Notes: generated from the sequence alone by a model not told the origin. A DNA stretch of 6,948 nt from Pseudomonadota bacterium (GCA_023423235.1 JAFAFY010000154.1:1-6948), one strand, 5' to 3'; counted from the stretch's first letter, positions 1-5,281 are shown. Numbers and translations are program-made.

Positions 1-164
1 CGTGGCTCAAGCAGCAGAAGGCAGGCTTTCTCGGCACCGGCGCGATCAAGTGGAACTTCAGCAAGTTCCTGGTCGGGCGCGACGGCCAGGTGCGCGGCCG
101 CTATGCGCCGACGACGAAACCCGATGCACTGCGCGCCGACATCGAGGTCGCGCTGCGCGAGTGA
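1..164 (+). CDS. Glutathione peroxidase family protein, C-terminal end (5' truncated by window)
   Basis: Only the last 53 residues are visible, with the first whole codon at base 3 and a TGA stop at 162-164. They read as the C-terminus of a thiol peroxidase of the glutathione peroxidase family, which reduces hydrogen peroxide and organic hydroperoxides using glutathione or thioredoxin. The diagnostic block is IKWNFSKFLVGRDGQV. In this family the Trp-Asn of the WNF motif are two members of the catalytic tetrad (Cys/Sec, Gln, Trp, Asn). The following K-F-L-V-x-R-D-G and R-Y-x-P-T-T-K-P segments are also family-typical. The nucleophilic Cys and the Gln lie outside the window, so Cys versus Sec and the full length cannot be judged. 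The gene converges on the universal stress protein gene, with a large hairpin in the 75 bp between them. The family call is secure; the exact paralogue is not. Confidence 0.9.
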   Translation, partial: WLKQQKAGFLGTGAIKWNFSKFLVGRDGQVRGRYAPTTKPDALRADIEVALRE

Positions 165-169
165 CCTGG

Positions 170-200
170 GCCCGCCATGCCGGAGCCGGCAAGGGCGGGC
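170..200. terminator. Intergenic hairpin between convergent genes, possible bidirectional terminator
   Basis: The outer arms GCCCGCC (170-176) and GGCGGGC (194-200) are perfectly complementary. Inside them TGCC (178-181) pairs with GGCA (188-191), leaving a small A/AG internal loop and a 6-nt apical loop. The structure starts 6 nt after the peroxidase stop and lies about 40 nt beyond the stop of the opposing stress-protein gene. There is no T-tract on either side, so it is not a canonical intrinsic terminator. It could protect 3' ends or assist termination. Confidence 0.5.
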
Positions 201-239
201 AGGGCCGCGGCGTTGCGCCGCAGCCGCGTGGACCACCAA

Positions 240-662
240 TCAGCGGACGATGGTGACCGGGATATCGGTCTGGGCGATGACCTTGGTCGAGACCGAGCCC
301 AGCAGCACGCCCTTGACCGCGCTGCGGCCGTGCGAGCCCATGACGATCAGGTCGATCTTGCGCTTGCGCGCCACCGCGAGGATGGTCTCGGCGATCTCGC
401 CGACCTCGCCGATTTCCTCGATCTCCACCTTCGCCCGCGCCAGCGCCTTGCGCGCGTGCTCGAACGCGTGCACGTGGTTGTCGGCGTGGTAGCTGCGCAC
501 CGCGTCGCGGCCGATGCGGCGCTCCACGCCCGGGAACACCGGCGGGTCGACGTGCAGCACGGCCACGGTGGCGGGTTTCTCGAACTGCTTGGCCAGCTTG
601 ACGGCGAACTTGAGCGCGCGGTTGCTGATGTCGCTGCCGTCGACGGTCACGAGGATCTTCAT
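240..662 (-). CDS. Universal stress protein, UspA family
   Basis: This is a 140-residue single-domain universal stress protein, the usual length for the family, which acts as a cytoplasmic dimer in general stress survival. It opens with the first beta strand, MKILVTVDGSDISNRAL, which carries the conserved Asp at residue 8. It ends with the ATP-binding signature G-x2-G-x9-G-S/T: G109, G112, G122 and S123 in MGSHGRSAVKGVLLGSVS. It therefore belongs to the nucleotide-binding type rather than the UspA type that lacks ATP binding. The final strand is TDIPVTIVR. I chose the ATG at 660-662 because it begins exactly at the conserved first strand and has an AGGGAG Shine-Dalgarno (671-676) 8 nt upstream. 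In-frame extension further upstream runs into fpr and looks non-conserved. It lies 43 bp downstream of fpr on the same strand with no obvious terminator between them, so the two are likely co-transcribed. The physiological role of this paralogue is not evident from sequence. Confidence 0.93.
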   Translation of the reverse strand: MKILVTVDGSDISNRALKFAVKLAKQFEKPATVAVLHVDPPVFPGVERRIGRDAVRSYHADNHVHAFEHARKALARAKVEIEEIGEVGEIAETILAVARKRKIDLIVMGSHGRSAVKGVLLGSVSTKVIAQTDIPVTIVR

Positions 663-705
663 GCGTGGTTCTCCCTGGAATGCCCCGATTGTAGTGCGTC
701 CGCGC

Positions 706-1500
706 TCACTTCTCGACGAAGGCGCGCTCGAACACGTACTGCCCCGGCGTGCCGATCCGCGGCGCGGCCTCGAATCCTCGCGCATCGAGCAGCTGGCGGA
801 AGTCGGCCAGCATCTGCGGGCTGCCGCAGATCATCGCGCGGTCGTGCGCGGGGTCGAGCGGCGGCAGGCCGAGGGCGTCGGTCATGCGGCCGCTGGCCAG
901 CATCTCGGTCAGGCGCCCGCGCTGGTCGCGGCCATCGAGCTCGAACGGCTCGCGGGTGACGGCGGGGTAGTACAGCAGCTTCCCGGCGATCTGCTCGCCA
1001 AGGAACTCGTGGCGCGGCAGCTCGTTGCGGATGTAGTCGCGATAGGCCAGGTCCTTGGCCGTGCGCACGCCGTGGGTCAGCACCACCTTGTCGAAGCGCT
1101 CGTAGGTTTCCGGGTCCTTGATCACCGACAGCCACGGGGCGAAGCCGGTGCCGGTGCCCAGCAGGAACAGGTTGCGGCCCGGGTGCAGGTCGTGGATCAG
1201 CAGGGTGCCGGTCGGCTTGCGGCCGACGAGGATCTCGTCGCCCGGGCGGATGTGCTGCAGGCGCGAGGTCAGCGGGCCGTGGTCGACCTTGATGCTGAAG
1301 AACTCGAGCTGCTCCTCCCAGTTGGCGCTGGCGATCGAGTACGCGCGCAGGATCGGCTTGGCCTCGGTCTGCAGTCCGATCATCACGAACTGGCCGTTGT
1401 CGAAGCGGAAGCCTTCGTCGCGGGTGGTGGTGAAGCTGAAATAGTCGTCCGTCCAGTGACGGACATCCAGCACCGTTTCGGTGCCAAAGGCGGAGGACAT
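706..1500 (-). CDS. fpr: Ferredoxin/flavodoxin-NADP+ reductase
   Basis: This 264-residue flavoenzyme transfers electrons between NADPH and ferredoxin or flavodoxin, supplying reductant for oxidative-stress responses, Fe-S cluster assembly and iron release from haem or bacterioferritin. The N-terminal FAD-binding barrel holds R-A-Y-S (52-55), followed by SIASANWEEQLEFFSIKV and GPLTSRLQ. The NADP-binding half holds GTGTGFAP (115-122) and CGSP (225-228). The C-terminus ends VFERAFVEK, an extended Ala-Phe-Val-Glu-Lys tail like that of the Azotobacter/Pseudomonas/Xanthomonas bacterial FPR subclass and unlike E. coli Fpr, which ends in Tyr-Trp. The length is close to the family norm (about 258). 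The ATG at 1498-1500 begins MSSAFGTETVL, which fits the family N-terminus, but no purine-rich Shine-Dalgarno precedes it. A TAGAAT -10 element and a Fur-box-like palindrome lie 31-58 bp upstream, suggesting iron control. The universal stress protein gene follows 43 bp downstream. Confidence 0.95.
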   Translation of the reverse strand: MSSAFGTETVLDVRHWTDDYFSFTTTRDEGFRFDNGQFVMIGLQTEAKPILRAYSIASANWEEQLEFFSIKVDHGPLTSRLQHIRPGDEILVGRKPTGTLLIHDLHPGRNLFLLGTGTGFAPWLSVIKDPETYERFDKVVLTHGVRTAKDLAYRDYIRNELPRHEFLGEQIAGKLLYYPAVTREPFELDGRDQRGRLTEMLASGRMTDALGLPPLDPAHDRAMICGSPQMLADFRQLLDARGFEAAPRIGTPGQYVFERAFVEK

Positions 1501-1530
1501 GCGGGGGCGGGACTCGAACGAAACCCCGTC

Positions 1531-1536
1531 ATTCTA
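1531..1536 (-). promoter_or_regulatory. Putative -10 element of fpr promoter (TAGAAT)
   Basis: On the minus strand TAGAAT matches the sigma-70 -10 consensus at 5 of 6 positions. It would place the transcription start near 1524 and give a leader of about 24 nt. A 17-nt spacer leads to CGATGA at 1554-1559, a poor -35, so the promoter may need an activator. The Fur-like palindrome occupies the spacer and the -35 area. The leader carries no clear Shine-Dalgarno. Confidence 0.5.
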
Positions 1537-1539
1537 ACC

Positions 1540-1558
1540 GATGCGAAGGATTCTCATC
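1540..1558 (-). promoter_or_regulatory. Candidate Fur box upstream of fpr
   Basis: The 19-bp near-palindrome reads GATGAGAATCCTTCGCATC on the minus strand. The half-sites GATGAGAA and TTCGCATC flank a 3-nt centre and are complementary except at one position. It fits the 7-1-7 Fur motif TGATAATnATTATCA in its GC-rich form (TGAGAAT / ATTCGCA) with one central mismatch (CTTCGCA). It lies across the spacer and -35 zone of the proposed fpr promoter, the expected place for a repressor. FPR is known to be iron-responsive in Pseudomonas, where it serves bacterioferritin iron release. That Fur binds here is inference. Confidence 0.5.
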
Positions 1559-1623
1559 GGCGTGCACGGGTGGCGCAGGCGGGCAGGGCTCGCGCCGATG
1601 ATGCGGCCCGCCCTGCCGAACCA

Positions 1624-1647
1624 GGGTCGGCTCTGAGAACCAGACCC
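1624..1647 (-). terminator. Hairpin downstream of the UbiB-family gene, possible terminator
   Basis: The arms GGGTC (1624-1628) and GACCC (1643-1647) enclose a second partial stem, GGCTC/GAACC, with one mismatch, starting 13 nt past the stop codon of the kinase gene. A second, longer-looped inverted repeat, GGCAGGGC (1582-1589) with GCCCTGCC (1610-1617), follows in the direction of transcription. Neither is followed by a T-run on the minus strand, so intrinsic termination is uncertain. Apart from these hairpins and the fpr promoter region, I see nothing else in the 160-bp gap at 1501-1660. Confidence 0.35.
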
Positions 1648-1660
1648 GGGGAGCAAGGCG

Positions 1661-3349
1661 TCAGTGCGGCCCGCTCTGTTCGTCGCGTCGCGTGCGGCGG
1701 TCGCCCAGCAGCGCGCTGAGCACGATCGCGATGCCGAGCCCGGCGCCGGTCAGGAACAGCAGCAACGCGATCGCCGGATAGCCGAACAGCCGCGGTCCGG
1801 CCGGGTTGTCCATCATCATCGCCGAGGCCAGGATCAGCGCCGCGGTGACCACGCCGGCGGCGATGCGGTTGCCGATCTTGTGCAGGCTCTCCAGCAGGTG
1901 CGACTCCTCGAAGCCGGTGACGCGCATCTGCAGGCGGTTCTCTGACAGCAGCGACAGCACGTTCGAGAGCTTGCGCGGCGCATCGCGCACCAGCTCCTGC
2001 ATCTCCATCATCTCGCTGGCCAGACTGGCGGGCGAGAGCGATTTGCGCAGGCGCTTGCGCATCATCGCCTGCAGGTGGTCCTCGACCACCTGCTTCATGT
2101 CCAGGTCCGGGTCCAGGGCCTCGACCACCGATTCCAGGTGCAGCAGGGTCTTGCCCAGCAGGCTCATCTCCGGCGCGGTGCGCAGGCCGCAGGCGGTGGC
2201 CAGGCGGGCGAGGTCGAGCATCATCCGCCCCTCGGACTGCCCGGTCGCGCCCGAGCGCGCGGCGTAGCGCGCGATCAGCTGGGCGACATCGCGGTAGTAG
2301 CGGGCCTCGTCGAAATCCTCCAGCCGCGTGCCCATCGCGATGCCTTCCGCGGCGACCTGTTCGCCGCGGCCATCGACCGCGGCGAACAGCAGCTTGAGCA
2401 GGCGCTCGCGGGTGCGTGGCGGCACGTGCGCCACCATGCCCAGGTCCAGCAGCGCAAGGCGGCCGTCGGGCGTGAGCAACAGGTTGCCCGGGTGCGGGTC
2501 GGCATGGATCTCGCCGTAGACGAACACCTGGTCCAGGTAGCCCTGCAGCAGCGCGGTCGCCAGCGGCGCCATGTCGCGCTCGGTGCGCATCAGCCCGGTG
2601 ATGTCGGTGACCTTGGTGCCTTCCACCAGTTCCATGGTCAGCACGCGCTGCCGGGTCAGGTCCCACACCGGCCTGGGCACGAACAGCGCCGGATAGGCCT
2701 CGAAATGCGTATCGAAGCGGTCGAGGTTCTCGGCTTCCACCCGGTAGTCGAGTTCGGCCATCAGGGTGCGCCGGAACTCGCCGACCCAGTCGGCGAAGCG
2801 GATCCGGCGGCCGATGTCGGTCACCCGGTCAACGCCGCCTGCCAGCCGCGCCAGGGTGTCGAGATCGCCGCGGATCTGCTCGACGATACCCGGACGCTGC
2901 ACCTTGACCGCCACCTTGCGGCCGTCGCGCAACGTGGCCCGGTGCACCTGCGCCAGCGAGGCGCAGCCCAGCGGTGTCTCGTCGAAACTGTCGAACACCT
3001 TGCTGATGCGCACGCCAAGCGCATCCTCCACCGCCTGTTCGATCACCTCGAACGGCAGCGGCGCCACGTCGTCCTGCATGCGCTCGAGCGCAGCCAGATA
3101 GGCCGGCGGCACCATGTCCGGGCGGGTGGAGAGCACCTGGCCGATCTTGATGAAGGTCGGCCCCAGCGCCTCGAGATCGTCGACGAAGGCCTCGGGCTTG
3201 CCGTCGCCGGTGTCCGCGCCAGCGAGCGCGGCATCGTCGAGATCGGCGGCATCGATGTCCAGGCCGGTGAACACGCCGGCGCTGCGGTACTTCATCAGGA
3301 AGCGTAGGATCTGCGCGTTGCGCGCGATCGCGCTGCTGGTCTCGGTCAT
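1661..3349 (-). CDS. AarF/UbiB (ABC1/ADCK) family atypical protein kinase-like protein
   Basis: This 562-residue membrane-anchored protein belongs to the UbiB/COQ8 family, atypical kinase/ATPases needed for ubiquinone biosynthesis (E. coli UbiB is 546 aa). The family hallmarks appear in order: the KxGQ motif K68-I-G-Q71 in FIKIGQVLSTRPD; the Ala-rich nucleotide loop, here P-L-G-C-A-S (126-131); the ATP-site lysine K149 in VAVKVQRPG; the ExD motif E199-L-D201; the catalytic loop H282-A-D-P-H-P-G-N289; and the metal-binding D302-L-G (DFG equivalent). Two hydrophobic segments near the C-terminus (about 496-512 and 523-547) match the paired C-terminal membrane helices of UbiB. The ATG at 3347-3349 is preferred because GGGGAG (3358-3363) lies 8 nt upstream; a longer in-frame start at 3430 adds 27 unconserved residues. 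No ubiE/ubiJ neighbours are present, so whether this is the ubiquinone UbiB or a paralogue is undecided, and I give no symbol. The first loop alanine is replaced by Gly. Confidence 0.92.
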   Translation of the reverse strand: MTETSSAIARNAQILRFLMKYRSAGVFTGLDIDAADLDDAALAGADTGDGKPEAFVDDLEALGPTFIKIGQVLSTRPDMVPPAYLAALERMQDDVAPLPFEVIEQAVEDALGVRISKVFDSFDETPLGCASLAQVHRATLRDGRKVAVKVQRPGIVEQIRGDLDTLARLAGGVDRVTDIGRRIRFADWVGEFRRTLMAELDYRVEAENLDRFDTHFEAYPALFVPRPVWDLTRQRVLTMELVEGTKVTDITGLMRTERDMAPLATALLQGYLDQVFVYGEIHADPHPGNLLLTPDGRLALLDLGMVAHVPPRTRERLLKLLFAAVDGRGEQVAAEGIAMGTRLEDFDEARYYRDVAQLIARYAARSGATGQSEGRMMLDLARLATACGLRTAPEMSLLGKTLLHLESVVEALDPDLDMKQVVEDHLQAMMRKRLRKSLSPASLASEMMEMQELVRDAPRKLSNVLSLLSENRLQMRVTGFEESHLLESLHKIGNRIAAGVVTAALILASAMMMDNPAGPRLFGYPAIALLLFLTGAGLGIAIVLSALLGDRRTRRDEQSGPH

Positions 3350-3388
3350 GTGGCGGGCTCCCCAAATAGGCCCCCAGCCTACGCAGCG

Positions 3389-3405
3389 GCGCGTCAAAGA
3401 CGCGC
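3389..3405. repeat. Perfect 17-bp inverted repeat upstream of the UbiB-family gene
   Basis: GCGCGTC (3389-3395) and GACGCGC (3399-3405) are exact reverse complements around a central AAA. The element lies 40 bp upstream of the kinase start codon and about 50 bp past the ssrA terminator, in the 103-bp gap that should hold the kinase promoter. It could be an operator or a leader hairpin; nothing shows which. A TTGACG within it resembles a -35, but no -10 lies at a suitable distance. Confidence 0.5.
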
Positions 3406-3452
3406 TCACGGATGCAGCGGCCAAGGTCATGATGCAAGGCGCGCTGGCAACG

Positions 3453-3500
3453 AAAAAGGGCCGGATTCCCTGATGTCTCCAGGGGAATCCGACCCTTCTT
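3453..3500 (-). terminator. Rho-independent terminator of ssrA
   Basis: On the minus strand a long stem forms between 3483-3497 (AAGGGTCGGATTCCC, read 5' to 3') and 3456-3470 (GGGAATCCGGCCCTT), with one G-U pair and about three further pairs near the loop. It is followed directly by TTTTT (3457-3453). It starts about 34 nt beyond the CCA end of the tmRNA, is the best intrinsic terminator in the window, and separates ssrA from the downstream kinase gene. Confidence 0.92.
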
Positions 3501-3530
3501 GCACGTCCGTAGAAGCTGCGGACGGTTGGA

Positions 3531-3883
3531 TGGTGGAGGTGGCGGGAATCGAACCCGCGTCCGAAGGCACTCCATCCCCGGTACTACATGCTTAGCGCAC
3601 CGTTGGATCTCGCCCCGGAACAGCACGGTGCGCGAAGCGCATCCCGGGACCAGCCTGTGAGTTCAACCACGGCAGACAGGCGGCCGCCGCGGCTGGTTCC
3701 CGTGATAATGACCCTACATCCACGAGCACGGGCACAAGTGGGTTCGGGGCTTACGCCTTAAGCGGCGAGAGCGTAGTTGTCGTCGTTGGCAACTAGAGTT
3801 TTGCCGCTGGATTAACGAGGAAAGCTGCCCCCTCGGCATGCACCAGGCAATTTCGCGACCCCCGTCGAAGCCAGTGCACCCCC
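3531..3883 (-). ncRNA. ssrA: tmRNA (transfer-messenger RNA, 10Sa RNA)
   Basis: This is a 353-nt tmRNA, which with SmpB rescues ribosomes stalled on broken mRNAs and tags the nascent peptide for proteolysis. The 5' end GGGGGTG (3883-3877) pairs with CACCTCC (3541-3535) to form the 7-bp acceptor stem with one G-U pair, and CCA is encoded at 3533-3531. The T-arm GCGGGTTCGATTCCCGC is intact. The 5' tRNA-like domain contains the conserved GGCTTCGACGGGGGT. An internal reading frame at 3790-3758 encodes the tag ANDDNYALAA followed by TAA. The length and one-piece layout are standard for gammaproteobacteria and there is no sign of a permuted two-piece form. The 5' end is set by the acceptor stem and matches expected RNase P processing, since the promoter implies a leader of about 28 nt. 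It has its own promoter and terminator, so it is monocistronic. Confidence 0.98.
3758..3790 (-). other. tmRNA proteolysis tag reading frame (ANDDNYALAA)
   Basis: The resume codon GCC at 3790-3788 begins ten codons, Ala-Asn-Asp-Asp-Asn-Tyr-Ala-Leu-Ala-Ala, ending in TAA at 3760-3758. The C-terminal ALAA is the degron read by ClpXP and ClpAP, and the AND..NY part is the SspB/ClpA-binding portion known from E. coli (ANDENYALAA). The tag differs from E. coli only by Asp for Glu at position 4. Confidence 0.96.
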
Positions 3884-3917
3884 GGGGAAATCTGTCGATC
3901 CTGCGCTGACAGCACGC

Positions 3918-3945
3918 AGTATAGGGGCGGATTGCGGCGTCGCAA
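3918..3945 (-). promoter_or_regulatory. Sigma-70 promoter of ssrA
   Basis: TTGCGA (-35, minus strand, 3945-3940), a 16-nt spacer and TATACT (-10, 3923-3918) form the best promoter match in the window. The expected start near 3911 gives a leader of about 28 nt before the mature tmRNA 5' end, to be removed by RNase P. At the start of that leader CTGTC (3912-3908) and GACAG (3896-3892) can pair. Confidence 0.8.
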
Positions 3946-3949
3946 GGGC

Positions 3950-3961
3950 GGCGCGCGCGCC
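3950..3961. repeat. 12-bp GC palindrome upstream of the ssrA promoter
   Basis: GGCGCGCGCGCC is a perfect palindrome with strictly alternating G and C through its core. It lies 5 bp upstream of the ssrA -35 element and 33 bp beyond the stop of the 165-residue protein gene. It could extrude as a short cruciform or adopt a left-handed form, or could simply reflect high GC content. No terminator T-tract accompanies it. Confidence 0.5.
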
Positions 3962-3994
3962 GTTCAGCACGCGCGGACCGCCGGGCAGATCCAG

Positions 3995-4492
3995 TCAGCT
4001 CAACGCCGAGGGTTCTTCATACGGCAGGTGGATGGCGCCGGCCTGCTGCAGGGCGGCTTCCACCTGCGCCAGGGTCTCGCCCTCGGCGTCGATGACGATC
4101 AGGATGCGGCCCGATTCGATCTCGTCCTCGAACTTGCGCCGCACCGGATCGGGCAGCGACGCGCCGACCATCGACGAGGCCCAGGTGCCGACCGCGGCGC
4201 CGGCCAGCGTGGTCAACGCGACGCCGGCCAGGGTGATGCCCAGCGGCGGTACGACGGCCGCGACCAGGCCCGCGAGCAGGCCGGTGGCGCCTCCGAATCC
4301 GGCGCCACGCATCGCGGCATGCTTGAAGTCCGTGGACGCCTCCTTCTGCTGCTCGGGAATCCGCTCAAGCTCGATGTCCGAGCGTGCGATCAACGAGAGA
4401 CCGGCCTCGTCGATGCCGGCATCACGGGCGGCCTGCACCGCGCGCTGGGCGCGCGCCAGCGAATCGGCGCTGTAGACCTTGCGGGTTTTCAT
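3995..4492 (-). CDS. Small glycine-rich membrane protein of unknown function
   Basis: I do not recognise a characterised family with confidence. The 165-residue protein has three parts. The soluble basic/acidic N-terminus (1-60) begins MKTRKVYSADSLARAQRAV and includes ARSDIELERIPEQ. The central Gly/Ala-rich hydrophobic hairpin (about 62-110) has GAGFGGATGLLAG glycine-zipper spacing, a Pro-Pro turn at 82-83 and a second stretch, LAGVALTTLAGAAVGTWASS. The C-terminal soluble domain (about 111-165) includes RRKFEDEIESGRILIVIDAEGE. This soluble-membrane-soluble plan, with a predicted strand ILIVID, resembles DUF1269-like and general-stress membrane proteins, but that is only a resemblance. The ATG at 4490-4492 has GGAG 8 nt upstream. 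In-frame extension further upstream lies opposite gacA and is arginine/proline shadow sequence. It is divergent from gacA with 144 bp between the start codons, so shared regulation is possible. Confidence 0.85.
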   Translation of the reverse strand: MKTRKVYSADSLARAQRAVQAARDAGIDEAGLSLIARSDIELERIPEQQKEASTDFKHAAMRGAGFGGATGLLAGLVAAVVPPLGITLAGVALTTLAGAAVGTWASSMVGASLPDPVRRKFEDEIESGRILIVIDAEGETLAQVEAALQQAGAIHLPYEEPSALS

Positions 4493-4577
4493 CGGCGCAT
4501 CTCCGCAGCGGCGGGCGTGTGGCGCCGAGGATGTGACAGGACGGGTGTGGCGGCCGTGATGGTGCGCAAATGGCGGC

Positions 4578-4606
4578 TTGCCGCGCCCGGGATGCGGGGG
4601 TAGCCT
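4578..4606 (+). promoter_or_regulatory. Candidate promoter of the gacA-like gene
   Basis: TTGCCG (4578-4583) and TAGCCT (4601-4606) are separated by 17 bp, each matching about half of the sigma-70 consensus. A start near 4613 would leave about 24 nt of leader before the ATG at 4637 and would make the alternative ATG at 4616 almost leaderless, which favours the downstream start. No convincing promoter for the divergent gene was seen in the same 144-bp gap. Confidence 0.4.
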
Positions 4607-4636
4607 CGGGTCGGGATGGATGAACGGGGCACACGG

Positions 4637-5281
4637 ATGACGATCAAGGTCTTCATGGTGGACGACCATGCACTGGTGCGCACCGGCATGCGCATGATCC
4701 TGGCGGGCGAAACCGACATCGAGGTGATCGGCGAGGCCGAGAGTGGCGAGGAAGCGCTGCCGCTGATCCGCAGGCTCAAGCCCGACATCGTGCTGTGCGA
4801 CGTGCATCTTCCCGGCGTCAGCGGCCTGGAGGTCACCGAGCGCGTGGTCAAGGGCCAGCCGGAAACGCGGGTGATCGCGGTCTCGGTACTCGAGGACGGG
4901 CCGATGCCGCGGCGCATGATCGAGGCCGGCGCGTCCGGTTACGTCGGCAAGGGCGGCAATGCCGCGGAACTGGTGCGCGCGGTGCGCGACGTCGCCCGCG
5001 GCAAGCGTTATCTGGCCAACAACATCGCCCAGAACCTGGCCCTGGCGGGCATCGGCGGCGGCACGCCGTTCGACGTGCTGTCGCCGCGCGAGCTGGAGGT
5101 GGCGATGCTGCTGCTGCAGGGGCTGCGGCAGGAAGAAGTGGCCAAGCGCCTGAGCCTCAGCGCGAAGACGGTGAATACGCACAAGTCGCGGCTGTTCGAG
5201 AAGCTGCAGATCCAGGACAACATCGCCCTGGCGCGTCTGGCCAGCCAGTACGGGCTGACGACGCCGTCGCAACTGGTGTGA
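4637..5281 (+). CDS. gacA: Two-component response regulator, GacA/UvrY/SirA type (NarL/LuxR family)
   Basis: This 214-residue response regulator has a receiver domain and a LuxR-type helix-turn-helix. In the known pathway the sensor GacS/BarA phosphorylates it, and it activates small RNAs that sequester RsmA/CsrA, controlling motility, biofilm, secretion and virulence. The receiver shows acidic D9 and D10, phospho-acceptor D55 (CDVHLPG), switch S83 and K105 (YVGKG). The output domain (about 145-210) has LSPRELEVAMLLLQG followed by VAKRLSLSAKTVNTHKSRLFEKL, the DNA-recognition helix. GacA-specific features include VFMVDDHALVRTGM, the linker RYLANNIAQNLAL and the length (E. coli UvrY is 218 aa). 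I prefer the ATG at 4637 over the in-frame ATG at 4616 because conserved sequence begins there and GGGG lies 7 nt upstream. Unlike in many gammaproteobacteria, uvrC does not follow it; rne converges instead. Orthology to GacA is likely, but a paralogue of the same subfamily cannot be excluded. Confidence 0.88.
   Translation: MTIKVFMVDDHALVRTGMRMILAGETDIEVIGEAESGEEALPLIRRLKPDIVLCDVHLPGVSGLEVTERVVKGQPETRVIAVSVLEDGPMPRRMIEAGASGYVGKGGNAAELVRAVRDVARGKRYLANNIAQNLALAGIGGGTPFDVLSPRELEVAMLLLQGLRQEEVAKRLSLSAKTVNTHKSRLFEKLQIQDNIALARLASQYGLTTPSQLV

Noticed and set aside
177..959. Plus-strand open frame of 260 codons across the stress protein gene and the fpr end
   Set aside because: It is antisense to two recognisable genes, is Arg/Ala/His-rich and shows no recognisable motif.
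1554..2666. Minus-strand open frame of 370 codons overlapping the 3' part of the kinase gene
   Set aside because: It is an out-of-frame shadow of the kinase coding sequence, with Gly/Pro/Arg/Ala-rich low-complexity translation.
2075..3307. Plus-strand open frame of 410 codons opposite the kinase gene
   Set aside because: It is the complement of a strongly conserved UbiB-family gene, has Gln/His/Arg/Ala-biased composition and no domain; it is a GC-driven shadow.
3392..3397. TTGACG (minus strand) as a -35 for the kinase gene
   Set aside because: The nearest -10-like sequences (TAGGCT, TATTTG) lie at spacings of about 10 and 21 bp, so no acceptable promoter results.
2829..3626. Minus-strand open frame running from inside the tmRNA into the kinase gene
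   Set aside because: Its 5' part is the tmRNA itself and its 3' part is an out-of-frame shadow of the kinase. The ssrA terminator also separates the two.
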